Notes under the pieces: generated by a model | What the model was told of the DNA's origin: nothing | The model's database searches: none | Seen by the model: only the letters and a program-made list of their open reading frames with translations | Assembly: GCA_012934845.2 (NCBI GenBank) | Contig: WNNJ02003835.1 | Coordinates: 124,001 to 188,000 of the forward strand | DNA length: 64,000 bases | Direction: 5' to 3' | Source of the DNA: Pomphorhynchus laevis | Taxonomy: Eukaryota > Acanthocephala > Palaeacanthocephala > Echinorhynchida > Pomphorhynchidae | Shown here: positions 53,641 to 64,000 of the stretch, piece after piece | Position numbering within the stretch: the stretch's first letter is position 1 | How the letters are laid out: the number at the start of each line of letters is the position of its first letter | Made by a program: the position numbers and the translations under genes

Positions 53641-53755
53641 TAAGATAAGGAATTTCTTAAATAACTAAAAAAATAACGAAAAGAGACATTAGAAAAAAAA
53701 ACAAATGCAGTTCAAATAAGACAATTCATAATAGCATTTAGTCTTCATAATGATG

Positions 53756-56202
53756 TCACGGCCTCAGGTCCAGCGGGATCTGAGCCCTCCAGCACATCCA
53801 ACACGCCGCTCTTCGACTGAACCACCCGGGGTCTATCACCCCCCGAAGAATCCAATCTAGGCGGACTATGCGCGGTAATCGCGAGATGAGGAGCTTGAGA
53901 AACCTTAGTCTTTGCTCTGGAGGACGTCCTCTCGAAAAGAAGACTAATCCCGAGATAGCCCAAGTACCCCAGAGGCGCACTTGGGTTTTCCCATTCAACG
54001 ACAGATGCTGAGCCCGTTTCAGGGCCCACCTAGCTTTCTTCAGGATACGTTTAAGTCTATCCAGGTCAGCTTTCGCCGACCAGTTCACCGTAACAGTGAA
54101 CCCCAGGTATTTTACTCGACTTGTGAAGGTAGGGAGTGGTTGATTAGTCAATATAGAAGATAGAGCTGAGAGTGCTAGTCTCTTTAATTTTTTCTTTGTC
54201 GCAGGGGTGCCATGAAAGACAACTACCTGCGATTTTGATGAATTTAAAATAAGATTGGATAGGGTCAGCTGGTCTGTTAATCTTAAAAAGAAACGGCTGA
54301 TGTCCGAAGCGACATCTTTGCACCTGCGTCCAGAGAACAGGGCCGTGGTATCATCAGCGTATACCACTAGATGTTGATCACGTTTAAAATTCTTGAATAG
54401 TACAATGGAGGCAGCAAGAAATAAGATAGGAGAAAGTGGGGATCCTTGGGGCACACCTGTAATAGGGTAGAACTGACACGCATCAGGGTCGTCTTCATAG
54501 TAGAACCTCTTGGTAAACAGTAATATCTCCACCCTGTTAACAATTCTCGCAGGCAACCCGAGTGACCTGAGAGAGGAGATAACAAAGGGAATGGAAATGC
54601 GGTCAAATGCAGCAGAAAAGTCAAGGAAAACAGCCACAGCTAGTTGATGGCTATTATCCCTACAAAACTGATGCACTTCACCTATTGCTGAATGAACCGA
54701 GCGTCCCTTGACAAACCCGTGAAAACTCGGTGGGATCAAAAATGGTCGCGGATTCTACGCGCAAGCGCTTTTTCGTAGATGGAGATGAGGGAGTTTTGAA
54801 TCGAAATGGGACGCAGATCTTTGGGACATGAAACCGGACTATGCTTTGGTAAGAAAATTCTACGACTAATATTGATGCCGGCTACATCGGATGGTGAGGC
54901 TAAAAGCATTGTGACGGCCACTTCTCTTCTTTGATCGGCTGTCAAAAGCTGACAGACTCGAGAAGATAGTGGAGCGACGGATTTAGAGGTGCCCGGAAGT
55001 GGCCCCCAGGAGTTAAGGATATCTGTAACAGATAAGTCCCTGCTCCTGAAGTCACCCCAAGGCGGGATTGGTTGGGGAGATTGAGTGGCTCCATAATTAT
55101 GTAGGGATAGTGACTCCTTCAAAACATTATCAAGGCCTATACTACCAATCCAACCCAAAGCTCTATCCTTCCAACAGACAAACTTCTCCTTCTTGAATAT
55201 CTTCCAGAAGGAAGACTGAGAAGGGTTAAGGTGAGCGATGTTCGCCTTATCCCTGCTCAGCTGGAACCTATATCTAGTGCTCCAGTATTCATTCGAGATG
55301 GCCTGCCTGGCGGAAACAGAGACATTGGGAAGACGTAGCATTTTAGCCAAAACCTTGAGTTTTGTTGGAGTGGGATTGTAAATATGACCTTTATAGGTAG
55401 TCGAAAGAAACGCGGTAGCTTGCGAGGAGAGGAAGGAATTAAATTCGGTCAAATTCTCATTACCAATTCTGGGGAAGTGTTGGATAGCCGCCTGAAAGAA
55501 AGCCACTCTGATGGGATCAAAGTGAAACCTCCTTCTAAGCAACGTATCTTCCTCTATCCGCCAACGAATTAGGTCATGAGAGATGGTCTGTTTTTGGCGC
55601 GACTGCTCAGTACAGATGGGTTTCAACAACCACATCTTATGAAGCAGTAATATGTCGAGGAGAGAATTAGTTGTTGAGCAATGAAAAGTTGGGGACGGTG
55701 GTTTGTGAATAAGGTAATCGTTCCTGGCTCTGCGGAGTGCTGCATTAATCCAACGACCAGTTCTGTCGTTGAAGTCACCGAGTAACATGTCATAGCCACT
55801 ACCCAAAATACGGTCCAGGAGATCACGGTTCTTGTGAATTTCCCCTGGCCTAATATAGATATTGGCTATGCTGATACGTTTACCATTCTTACAAAGTGAA
55901 ACAGCTAAACAAGACAGGGCTGGACAAGAATAGTTTAAAAGAAGGGATGATCTTAAGGAGCATTTAACTAGGGTTAAAAGACCTTGAGATGAAGAGGCGT
56001 GAGGAGGGGTTATGTACGGAGTGAAGTGGGTGTAAATATGCTTGGGGATAAATCGAGTAATGTCCTGGGGGATACGGATAGACCGCGTCTCCTGAAGGAC
56101 TATAACATCCGCATCTCTACCAGATAGAAGGCTAAGAGCAGAAGCACCTCCCGAATTCCACTGAAGTATATTCAGTGAAAAAGGCTCTTGACTACTTTGC
56201 AT
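53756..56202 (-). pseudogene. I-like LINE copy B ORF2 (endonuclease-RT), one frameshift
   Basis: The endonuclease half is open from 56202: LNILQWNSGG, VIVLQETR (copy A has ETW), LLGDFNDRTG. The RT half is open from 54739: IPPSFHGFVKGRSV, VFLDFSAAFDRIS (motif A), TGVPQGSPLSPILFL (motif B) and LVVYADDTTALF (motif C), to a stop at 53756. Between them GACCATTT joins TTGATCCC, whereas copy A has 13 more bases there (AAGTAGGCGTAAT); the loss shifts the frame at about 54737. Apart from that deletion, the catalytic residues are intact. No RNase H domain is evident. Confidence 0.88.
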
Positions 56203-56236
56203 TGTGTTACGACAGCTGGAGTGGGATGCCTACCTC

Positions 56237-57433
56237 CTAGCAGAAACTAGGAGAGAGAAAGTTGCCCTTCTCACTCCCAGCCCTATCAGGAGAAGACACT
56301 TGCCCACCGGCATTATCTTCATCTCCCTTTGAGGCCAACAACTCCCAGCATATATCATCTTTCTTTGCCAACTTCAAGGAAGCCAACTTTTGTTTAGAAG
56401 ATGATCTCTTCTTAGAACGGGGGGCTCTCTTTGAAGAGGTAAGAATCGTCGATGGAGGAGAACGGGACTCCTCGAATTTCGCTATCAGATGGTTCGTTAA
56501 GGCTCGAATCTCGTCTTTATATATCTGTAGTCTTGCGTCAACAATTTTGAAAATGTCGGTGTCCGACATACCATAACCGTTTGAATTGGATAAGCTGGCA
56601 GCGGCAAAGTGGGCCGGTTTGACCGGTGCCCCACAATGCCTTAATTTGTATTCTTTGAAGATAGGACATCTTCTAGACCAGGCCGGGTGCTGACCACCAC
56701 AATTGGAACACAGAGGGGGGAGAGAACATTTCCCCTCATGGACTTCGGAAGAGCTGCAAACCCCACACGTATGGGGCCTAGTACAGTTCGAGGACCAGTG
56801 CCCCCAGAGGTGGCACCCATTGCAATGGGGGTATGTTAAGTCATCAGCATCTACGATATTGAAAGAAAGATTGTACCCCAGAAAGGGGTTACATTTGCTT
56901 TTAGCCAGACATTCCGCCTGATCGACTGCGGTAGAACAGAATGCTATTGGTATAGCCTGGCCTTTCTTGCCCAGGATTGGGCGAATATTATGAATTTTGA
57001 ACTCAGATGTGAGAGCAATGATATCTTCCTCCGTTGCGAAGGGCGGAAAATTATTAATTTTCAAAGTCGCCTGAATAGGCCTGTAAGTAGTTGACCCAAA
57101 TTCTTTTAGGTGTGTTTCGAAAAATTCTAGGTACGATGCTGCCAGATCTGGAGAGCTGAAAGAAACCCGGATTTCGGAATCTAAATATTTAATCGAATTA
57201 AATAGAATTCTCTTCTTATAAGAGCTTGTAAACTCTCTCAGAAAAATATTGAAAAGATTCTTCCTTTCAAATGGTTGAAGAAGTCTGATTATTACCAGAT
57301 TCACCACTTTAGGCACAGGAGGGAGTTCTCCATCCGTGCTTGAGATTAAAAAATTAGACGAAATAGGACTAACCTTGTTTTCTTTGGCTTGAAAATTCGA
57401 TGTTACATTGGAAATACCTGAGTTCCGTTCCAT
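56237..57433 (-). CDS. I-like LINE copy B ORF1, zinc-knuckle protein, 398 aa
   Basis: Gag-like RNA-binding protein of the LINE. The N-terminal half has an RRM-like region (LVIIRLLQPFERKNLFNIFL, about residues 40-60; ATLKINNFPPFATEEDIIAL, about 145-165). A zinc-knuckle block follows: CNGCHLWGHWSSNC, CGVCSSSEVHEGKC and CSNCGGQHPAWSRRC (about 230-290), the three-knuckle layout usual for I/R1/Jockey ORF1. A basic, Ser/Lys-rich C-terminus follows (SKRAPRSKKRSSSKQK). The stop is 34 nt before the ORF2 start, so ORF2 is probably reached by reinitiation. The start is the ATG shared with copy A. Confidence 0.9.
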   Translation of the reverse strand: MERNSGISNVTSNFQAKENKVSPISSNFLISSTDGELPPVPKVVNLVIIRLLQPFERKNLFNIFLREFTSSYKKRILFNSIKYLDSEIRVSFSSPDLAASYLEFFETHLKEFGSTTYRPIQATLKINNFPPFATEEDIIALTSEFKIHNIRPILGKKGQAIPIAFCSTAVDQAECLAKSKCNPFLGYNLSFNIVDADDLTYPHCNGCHLWGHWSSNCTRPHTCGVCSSSEVHEGKCSLPPLCSNCGGQHPAWSRRCPIFKEYKLRHCGAPVKPAHFAAASLSNSNGYGMSDTDIFKIVDARLQIYKDEIRALTNHLIAKFEESRSPPSTILTSSKRAPRSKKRSSSKQKLASLKLAKKDDICWELLASKGDEDNAGGQVSSPDRAGSEKGNFLSPSFC

Positions 57434-57478
57434 ATTAGCTTGATTTTGTAAGTTGTTTGAAGCACCGGTGGTAAATTT

Positions 57479-57629
57479 TTGACTGCGTTAAATAATAATA
57501 CAATACAATTGTAATGCGATTGTATTATAATTAAACCGCAATATAATTACGGTTTAAACACATAGAGATTCGATTGTTTCACTTTATCGAACTTCAAATA
57601 ATCCTCATATAATAATAAATATTATAATA
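57479..57629. other. Short AT-rich spacer with weak inverted repeats
   Basis: TAATACAAT...ATTGTATTA and AAACCG...CGGTTT pairs near 57500-57555, just outside the LINE 5' end. No gene. Confidence 0.4.
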
Positions 57630-57943
57630 ATCTTCATAATGCCTCTTAACCTTCCATTTGATAATTCTCGTACTGTTTAATGTTCATTGCGTTCCCGTAA
57701 TCCCCTTCTTTTACATGTCCCAAACTACTTTACCTCCTTTCGCTTCCACTCCTTCCATGTTGCTGCTTTTTCATGGAATCATATACCCATTCATATACGC
57801 CAATCACCCTCCTTGCCGTACTTCAAACGTTAAATCCAATCCTATTTAAACGATTTAACTAATTTATCCGCTTGACTTTTGCTCTTTTTGTTAGTTAGTG
57901 GACTTGTAAGCGTGAAGTTGTCATGCATTTGCAGCTTTAAATA
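57630..57943 (+). mobile_element. Stem-loop-tailed LINE, 3' end fragment
   Basis: Forward frames read NLPFDNSRTV, SLRSRNPLLLHVPNYF, WNHIPIHIRQSPSLPYFKR, closest to copy 1 at 13.3-13.5 kb. The 3' UTR has the hairpin GCGTGA-AGTTG-TCATGC (57910-57926) and ATTTGCAGCTTTAAATAG. The last stem pair is A-T where other copies have C-G, and the stem is preserved. Confidence 0.8.
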
Positions 57944-57992
57944 GACGCATTATTATATTAAATACGTAGACTCAGTTATTTGATCTGATTCG
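57944..57992 (+). repeat. Solo Penelope-like tail
   Basis: ATTATATTAAATACGTAGAC, then TCAGTTATTTGATCTGATTCG: the last part of the Penelope-like terminal repeat, abutting the LINE 3' end. Confidence 0.75.
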
Positions 57993-58039
57993 TTTGATTT
58001 CTATACTGGTTTGATATAAATTTATTTGATTTCTTTTTT

Positions 58040-58206
58040 ATATTCTTTTTTATTATAATAAATATTATAACAAAATAAGACACAAAACCTGACAGAAAGT
58101 AATAGCAATTCTTTTTTTTATAATAAATATTATAACAAAATAACACACAAAACCTGACAGAAATTTTCGTAAACACCAAAGGGACCGCTTTGGTGTTTAC
58201 GAAAAT
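58040..58206. repeat. 63-bp direct repeat followed by a 19-bp-arm foldback
   Basis: TATAATAAATATTATAACAA and ACACAAAACCTGACAGAAA recur twice with a 63-bp period. Then ATTTTCGTAAACACCAAAG, loop GGACCG and the exact complement (58163-58206) form a perfect hairpin. The LINE body starts just after it. Confidence 0.92.
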
Positions 58207-58266
58207 ATTAATCTAATATACATACAACGAGGAGAATAAAATCACGAATCAAACGACTATATACAA

Positions 58267-59664
58267 ATGGGTCGGAAAAAACAAAAGTCTCAAGTTCCCA
58301 ACCATGTTGCGTCCAACACCGATGTTAGAGATGTTTCCAATGGATCTGAACAACAAGTCCTTTGCTCAAACAATGATTGTCACACGTGGGTAAGTATTTG
58401 GACTTCAGAATCCCAGGCATCTTGCCTTGCAGACAACGAATTCTACTGTGGCTACTGTTCGGCTAAGATGATAAATACGATGAAGAGTGAAATAGAGAGT
58501 CTCAAGACAAATATATTGAAACTATCTGGCAATGCAGCGATGTCCACACATGCCTCTTCGTATTGTAATAAGTCTCAACCTCGATGCCCAATTCTCCCGC
58601 ATTCGATTGCCTCTAAGAATGCCAAATCTCCCATCTTTTCTACAGGTATTACTATACATCCTTCAATTTTGCCCAATCAATCAGCTCAATCTTCTGATGT
58701 TACTGTTATTGACCATTTGCAACCCAGTATTTCTTTTGTCGTATCAGATAAATCACCTTACATTTCTACCCCTCATTGCGTTTCTACGTCATCATCAGAT
58801 AATCCATTATCAGATAATCTGAAGGAGCCGCAAATTGTATCGCAGCAAGATGGATTTTGTCAAGTTTATGATAAATCTAGCGATACAGTGACGGAGCCAC
58901 AAATTGTTACAACTAATGTATGTTCACTCCCCGACACCCCACGTCCCGTCCTTCCTGTCTCGTTTCTCAATAACTTGCATCCATCAATCAAAATCACCTC
59001 CACCAGCCACCACTATCCTTCCACTCATAACCTTTCCTCACATCGCTTGCCACCCGCTTTATTATCATTATCCTCTATGTCTCCCGTCGTCAAACCAAAT
59101 CCCTCCAAATCATCAACTGCCAGCTCTTCTATCGTGATCTCACCTACTCACGTCAGTCGTCCTCCTTTACGGAAGCGCTTTGCTTCTCGCGATCGTTGCG
59201 TCATTGTTACTAATATCACGCCTTCTAACTCCTTATCCCCACAAGCACGTCTGGACCACGATGTTTCCGCCTTCAGATCCATCCTCTCGTCTATTGTTCG
59301 TGCGGATAAACCATCCTTTTTCAAGGACATTTCTCCAGTCGCATTCATCCGTCTAAACAAATCTTCTCAATCTAATCCTTCCCAGCCCCCTCTCCTAAAA
59401 ATTGTTTTCAAGCATCGCTATCACGCGTCTTCTGTCCTCTCTCAACGATTCAAACTCATGTCATCTTCAACCACTCGAATTTTCCCCGATCGCGCCCCTT
59501 CCGAAATCGCTCAAATCTCTTCAGCCCGCATCGAAAAACGCCGTCGCGAGGAAAACGGCGAAACATCACTCTCAATCCGAAACATAGACGGAAATTTTCA
59601 AGTTGTCCACACCCGTCCAAAAATTCGATGGCGCTCCATCTCTGCTATGTGTCTTCTCCACTAG
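58267..59664 (+). CDS. ORF1 of stem-loop-tailed LINE, 465 aa
   Basis: RNA-binding first protein. Zinc motif at residues about 35-75: C-x4-DC-x-TWVSI ... FYCGYCSAKM, followed by a short coiled-coil-like stretch (INTMKSEIESLKTNIL). A long Ser/Thr/Pro-rich middle (about 95-300) follows. The conserved C-terminal half is CVIVTNITPSNSLSPQARL, then SPVAFIRLNKSSQSN, LLKIVFKHRYHASSVLSQRF and RRREENGETSLSIRNIDGNF, ending HTRPKIRWRSIS. It shares the zinc motif and the terminal RWRSI with the LINE ORF1 at 50.3-51.5 kb although the rest differs. Its last 37 nt overlap ORF2. Open throughout, start chosen at the first ATG after the 5' UTR. Confidence 0.88.
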   Translation: MGRKKQKSQVPNHVASNTDVRDVSNGSEQQVLCSNNDCHTWVSIWTSESQASCLADNEFYCGYCSAKMINTMKSEIESLKTNILKLSGNAAMSTHASSYCNKSQPRCPILPHSIASKNAKSPIFSTGITIHPSILPNQSAQSSDVTVIDHLQPSISFVVSDKSPYISTPHCVSTSSSDNPLSDNLKEPQIVSQQDGFCQVYDKSSDTVTEPQIVTTNVCSLPDTPRPVLPVSFLNNLHPSIKITSTSHHYPSTHNLSSHRLPPALLSLSSMSPVVKPNPSKSSTASSSIVISPTHVSRPPLRKRFASRDRCVIVTNITPSNSLSPQARLDHDVSAFRSILSSIVRADKPSFFKDISPVAFIRLNKSSQSNPSQPPLLKIVFKHRYHASSVLSQRFKLMSSSTTRIFPDRAPSEIAQISSARIEKRRREENGETSLSIRNIDGNFQVVHTRPKIRWRSISAMCLLH

Positions 59665-62512
59665 TCTCTTTCGCCACAGCACACGGTTTCCGCCTCGGTC
59701 TCCTCAACACTAGATCTATTCTCAATAAATCCGATCTTATCCTCAACCTATTCATCAAGCAATCCATCGATCTCTTCTGCCTCACCGAATCCTGGCACTC
59801 AGATTCCGACGACCTCTCCATTCGCCGTCTGCTCTCTGCCGGTTGCTCCCTAGTCGAATCCGCCCGCCCCCTCAGCTCATGCCCTTCTAAATCCTCTAAT
59901 CATGGCGGCATCGTCGCATTCGCGCGTCACCCAGCGTCTCTTCGCAAAATCAATCCCCCTTTCAGTCCTTGCTCTTTTGAATTGCTCACTTGTCGTTATT
60001 CTAACCCGATCACTCTAGATCTCGCCATTGTATACCGTCCTGGTTCATCAGCTCCTACAGCCTTATTTTTTACCGAACTCGCTGACCTCCTTTCTCATTG
60101 TTCTTTGTCCTCAATCCCTTCACTCGTTCTAGGCGACTTCAATATCCGCCTAGACCGCCCCTCTTCCACAGATTCCATCCGCTTCATCAACATTCTATCC
60201 AACTACAATTACAAACTAATCTCCACTGCCCCCACACATATACTTGGTGGGGCACTCGACATCATCGCTGTCCCCGATCATTTTGCTGCCCACACCTCAC
60301 TGTCCATCTCTGATCCTGGTCTATCCGATCACTTTCTTATCACCCTTGATCTCGCTCGCAACCACACCCCTCCTCACACACCTACAATCCTACGTCGCCC
60401 TTGGAGAAATCTTGACCTTTCCCTTCTCCGCTCTGCCTTACTCAAATCGTCTCTATCATTACCCACAATAACATATTCATCTCCTCACGATCTCGCCTTT
60501 CTTTTCGACTCTGAACTCACATCCACTCTCGATATTCTCTTGCCCTTCAAGTCTCACCCACACCATCGCTTGCACCGTGCCCCATGGTTTGACATCCAAT
60601 GCCTACTCTCAAAGCGTCGACTCCGCCATGCTTTTCGAGTCTATCACCGCTCTCTCAGACGCGATTTCCGCTCGATCACTCCGTCTTTCCGTGATTCCTA
60701 TCTTGCTCTTCGCCGGTCTCATCTCAACCTACTACGTACCAAATGCAACTCCTTTTGGCAGCATAAAATAATCACTTCATTCAACTCTAAGACTCTCTGG
60801 CATACTTTTAACTCAATCCTGGCTCGTTCCTCTACGCCTTGCAACATCAATGCTAATGATTATTCGTCATTTCTCCAGACTAAAGTATCCACGCTGCTCT
60901 CTCACACCCCGGTCTCCATCCTATCCCACTCTGCCCAGTCTACTCTCATCCTTCCCGAACTCTTTCATCTTCTCCCTGTATCACCTACAGAAGTATCATC
61001 TGTCCTCATGTCCTTGCCCAACAAAACCTCACCTGCCGATCCCCTGCCTACCCACATATTAAAATCTATATGCTCATCGATATCCCCATTTCTCACAACC
61101 TTGTTTAACTCGTCCATCCGCAGTCGTATCTTCCCTTCACACTGGAAATCCGCAATCGTTCGTCCCCTCCTTAAGAAACAATCGCTCGACCCCTCCCTTC
61201 CTTCTAGCTATCGCCCCATTTCACTACTCCCTACTCTTTCTAAGCTCTTAGAACGCCTCATCTTAATACAAATCAACGCTTATCTCTCCTCATCCAATTT
61301 GTACCCTCCTTTCCAATCCGCTTTCCGCTCTAATCACTCGACAGAAATCGCATGCATAAAAGTGTACAACGACTTACTCATTTCTCGAGACAAGGCTCTA
61401 TATAGTGTTCTCATCTCCCTGGAGCTCTCCTCCGCATTCGACATTGTCGACCACTCCGTCCTCCTTTCTCGCCTCCGTTATGATTACGGCTTTTCTTCCT
61501 CCTCCGTAGCTTGTTCGCCTTATATCTATCCGACCGTTCCTTTCGCGTCTGTTCTAATTCATCATCCTCCCCTCCCATCCCTATTTTTTGCGGGGTTCCA
61601 CAAGGTTCAGTCCTAGATCCCCTGCTTTTCTCTCTTTTGCTTGGCGATCTCTCTCCATTTATCAAACCTTACTCCTTTAACGTCATTCAATACGCCGATG
61701 ACATTCTAATCTATGCTCATGCACCCGCACATCGCATACACGACATCGCCATTTCTGCCTCCAACTGTCTCTCTTCTATCTACAAGCGTCTCTCCAATCT
61801 CCATCTCGTTCTAAACGCCGAAAAGTCCAAAATAATGTGGATCCTTCCCCGTAAACCAAGCATATCTCCTCCCATTGTATCTTTTGCCTCATCGATCATC
61901 CCTATAGTCCACAATCTCACTTTCTTAGGCTTCCATTTCGATGATCACCTTTCCCTTAAACCCTTCGTCCGTGACAAGGTCCGCTCGTCTAACTTAATTC
62001 TCCGTGACATCCGCCGTATCCGCCCCCTTATCGACTTCCGTTCTTGTATGTCTCTTCTTTTCCCTAAAATCGATTACTGCCTTAGCCTCTTCGCCAATTC
62101 TCCAAAATCCATCATCCTACCCCTACAACGAATAATCAACACCGCCGTTCGAGTGCTCTTTCGCCTCCGTCGCTTCGACCACACATCCACATATTTTGCC
62201 CAACTCTCCTGGCCCACCATCCACATCCGCATCAAACTCCGCCTTCTTCTCATTACTTTTCGTCTCATCGCTGTCGGCTCCCCATCGTTCATCAACCTTC
62301 CTTTCTTAGACGATACTCGCCCCACCTCGCTATCGCTTCGTTCCTGTCATACCCTCTTACTCCACGTTCCTAATTACTCCAACAACTACGGTCTCCGATC
62401 CTTCCTCGTCGCCGCCTCACTCGCCTGGAATCAACTCCCTCTCGACGTCCGCCGCGCTCCCTCTTTTATCACATTTAAACACCTACTCCGTTCACACCTT
62501 CTCGACGCCTGA
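59628..62512 (+). pseudogene. ORF2 of stem-loop-tailed LINE, one frameshift
   Basis: Endonuclease: FRLGLLNTRSIL, DLFCLTESWHSDSDD, SNHGGIVAFARH, LVLGDFNIRLDRP, DPGLSDHFLITL. Then HRAPWFDIQCLLSKRRL and RT: PNKTSPADPLPTHILK, VRPLLKKQSLDPSLPSSYRP, SAFRSNHSTEIACIK, SLELSSAFDIVDH (motif A, with E-L for the usual D-L), [20 protein letters not shown] (motif B) and QYADDILIYAHAP (motif C). It ends in WNQLPLDVRRAPSF. At about 61513 a G is missing from a Trp codon (TTG-TTC for TGG-TTC), splitting it into frames ending at 61616 and starting at 61511. The rest is intact. The start overlaps ORF1 by 37 nt in the -1 relation, the same as in copy 1. Confidence 0.9.
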
Positions 62513-62544
62513 TTCACAGTTTTGTTTTTGTTGTGGTCATGTAA

Positions 62545-62560
62545 GCGTGCGCTGGCACGC
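62545..62560 (+). other. 3' UTR stem-loop of the LINE, copy at 62.5 kb
   Basis: GCGTGC-GCTG-GCACGC, 30-odd bases downstream of the ORF2 stop and about 35 bases before the element end. The same stem is found at 13250-13266 and 17425-17440 (reverse) and, with pair changes, at 57910-57926. Confidence 0.8.
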
Positions 62561-62594
62561 ATTTGCCACGTTAAAATAAATCTTTTTTTTTCAA

Positions 62595-64000
62595 GTTGTA
62601 GTTCTTCCCTTCTTGATCTTTGCCTATCGACAAACAGTCAATTAATCAGTAGTATCCAATATGATTCTTCTGTTGGTTTGTCTGATCACTGTGTAGTTAA
62701 AGTTTTGCTAAATATACAAATGAGTGTGTTTACTCATGCTCGGTACAAACGTCAGATTAATGTCTTTCGGGCGAACTATGATGCAATTACATCAAAGCTG
62801 CATAGAGTAAGTTGGCCTGATCAGGCTGTTGTCGGAGTTGACGAGGCCTGGGATCATTTTCGCGTGACGCTTTATTCTCTAATGGTAAAATTCTCACCTT
62901 TGAAGTCTAAGACTAGTCGGAAAAGCACTCGTTGGTTTGATACTGAGCTGGCTACTGCGATGAAGGCTCGTGACTTTAGTTTCAAATGCTTTAAGGCTGG
63001 GTTTTGTGAATATTGTGTTTATAAGCAGGCGAGAAATTTCTTCAATTCTTTAAAACGACATAAGCGCTATTTATTTGAAAATGGTTTAGCTCATAGTTGT
63101 AGACATGATCCCGAAGCTCTCTTTCTATATGTGAATAGTAGTAGGAACGCTAATAAAACAATTGGCCAATATTTTGATAGCGTTATTGAAGACGACCTTG
63201 CTGAGATGTTCTCAAGGCATTTTTACTTGTACAAAGAGACTACAAACGAGTATTCTGAACCTATCCAGAACAGTGAGACGATAAGAGGTGCTAGTGTTTC
63301 ATATCCTAGTTTAGACATAGCTAATTTGATAACTCCTGAGAAAGTTTTAGCTGAACTGCATCGTCTTAAAGAGACAAACTCCAAAGGTGCTGATTTGTTA
63401 CCTTCGATATATCTTCGTCGGATAGCAGGCTCAATATATACACCATTTTGTACCATATTTCGACAATCTATTATTGATACGACTCTTCCAAAAAAGTGGA
63501 AACAATCGATCATTCACCCCATCTTCAAAAAGGGTGATAGATCTTCAGTAGACAATTACAGACCAGTAAGTATTAGTTGCTTATGTTGTAGAATGTTAGA
63601 GCGAATTATACATGGTTATATGGTCAAGTTTTATAGTGAGAATAAAGTAATAGCTTCTGAGCAACATGGTTTCCGTAAGGGTTATTCGACAGTTACCAAT
63701 CTACTCGCAGCCCATCTTGATTTGTCAGCTAATAAAGCCGTATCCATTGCTACTGACATCCTATTCTTCGATTCCTCTAAGGCATTTGACAGAGTAGACC
63801 ATAGATTCCTCCTAAATAAACTAGAGAAAAGTAGCATTCCATTTTTGCTTGTTAGATAGATTGAATCGTTTTTAAGCAATCGTAGTTATTGTGTTCATGC
63901 AGATAATTTTGACTCTTCTTCGCGGCCATGTAATATAGGGGTGCCTCAAGGTTCAGTATTGGGACCATTGTTATTTAGTGTCTACATCAACGATATTCCG
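62595..64000 (+). mobile_element. CR1/Jockey-type LINE, 5'-truncated, runs off the window
   Basis: Begins within the end of the endonuclease (SSLLDLCLST, then VGLSDHCVVKVLL). It continues with STRWFDTELATAMKARDFSF, KGADLLPSIYLRRIAG, WKQSIIHPIFKKGDRSSVDN, YRPVSISCLCCRMLERII, QHGFRKGYSTVTNLL, ILFFDSSKAFDRVDH (motif A), a TAG at 63857 where Trp is expected (VR*IESFL), and [20 protein letters not shown] (motif B) at the window edge. One long frame also reads through the previous element's 3' UTR from 62522, which is coincidental. Apart from the TAG it looks well preserved. Confidence 0.85.

Larger units (their letters stand above)
53640..57478 (-). mobile_element. I-like LINE, copy B, nearly complete
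   Basis: Reverse-strand copy of the element at 8.8-11.7 kb, with ORF1, ORF2 and a 3' UTR ending in CTTATCTTATCTTATC. Homology to copy A starts near 57478. Compared with copy A it has a 13-bp deletion in ORF2. ORF1 is open. The two copies differ by only a few percent at the protein level, so the family amplified recently. Confidence 0.9.
58207..62594 (+). mobile_element. Stem-loop-tailed LINE, nearly full length
   Basis: Best copy of the family: a short 5' UTR (58207-58266), intact ORF1, ORF2 with one frameshift, and a 3' UTR with the GCGTGC-GCTG-GCACGC hairpin (62545-62560), then ATTTGCCACGTTAAAATAAA and a T-rich end. It is C-rich and GC-richer than its surroundings on the sense strand. Another LINE starts directly at its end. 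Confidence 0.9.

Noticed and set aside
62522-62595. N-terminal start of the last LINE frame at 62522.
   Set aside because: These codons are the 3' UTR and hairpin of the preceding LINE; true homology starts at about 62595 within the endonuclease.

Overview
The window is AT-rich DNA from an animal, most likely an invertebrate. Evidence: a polyadenylation-type histone H4 gene, an intact spliceosomal U2 snRNA gene, intronless pieces of a tyrosine phosphatase and a ubiquilin, and a dense load of animal-type retroelements (CR1/Jockey-like and I-like LINEs, Penelope-like elements, Mag-type Ty3/gypsy elements). The U2 sequence has features shared with insects and nematodes, but I cannot place the species. 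There are no bacterial or operon-like features. Most of the window is transposon DNA, nested and rearranged, with very few host genes.

Layout. 1-3.6 kb: broken LINE reverse transcriptases and one fragment of a second RT family with a nuclease-like tail. 3.7-8.1 kb: a Penelope-like element with direct terminal repeats, then extra copies of its tail. 8.8-11.7 kb: an I-like LINE (copy A) that meets, head-on and truncated, the front half of a CR1-like LINE (11.7-13.1 kb). 13.2-18.2 kb: two reverse-strand copies of a LINE family whose 3' end carries a conserved stem-loop. 18.6-22.4 kb: a LINE split by a short Mag-type element with identical 80-bp LTRs. 22.8-26.5 kb: a host-gene island with a PTP1B/TCPTP-like phosphatase, U2 snRNA and a ubiquilin retro-pseudogene. 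26.5-31.2 kb: a U2 fragment, LINE and Penelope debris, and AT-rich spacer.

31.3-35.7 kb: a histone H4 gene with six substitutions, followed directly by a 4-kb tandem array whose units appear to descend from the H4 3' flank. 36.5-40.9 kb: a 5'-truncated LINE with an intact RT frame, a deleted LINE derivative, and RT fragments. 40.9-44.7 kb: an older Mag-type element inserted in a LINE with a 5-bp target duplication. 45-47.3 kb: LINE 3' fragments. 47.3-51.6 kb: a LINE with both frames open, the best candidate for an active element here. 53.6-57.5 kb: I-like LINE copy B, close to copy A. 58.2-62.6 kb: a nearly complete stem-loop-tailed LINE with one frameshift. 62.6-64 kb: another LINE running off the window.

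Two structural themes are not explained by ordinary annotation. The first is a set of perfect or near-perfect short-loop foldbacks (11-19 bp arms), several lying at the 5' junctions of retroposed inserts; two of them have sibling copies without the inverted arm. The second is the growth of a satellite-like array from the 3' flank of a histone gene. The LINE families also show shared biology: cysteine-rich ORF1 proteins, a short ORF1/ORF2 overlap in the -1 frame, and a 3' stem-loop supported by a compensated base pair.
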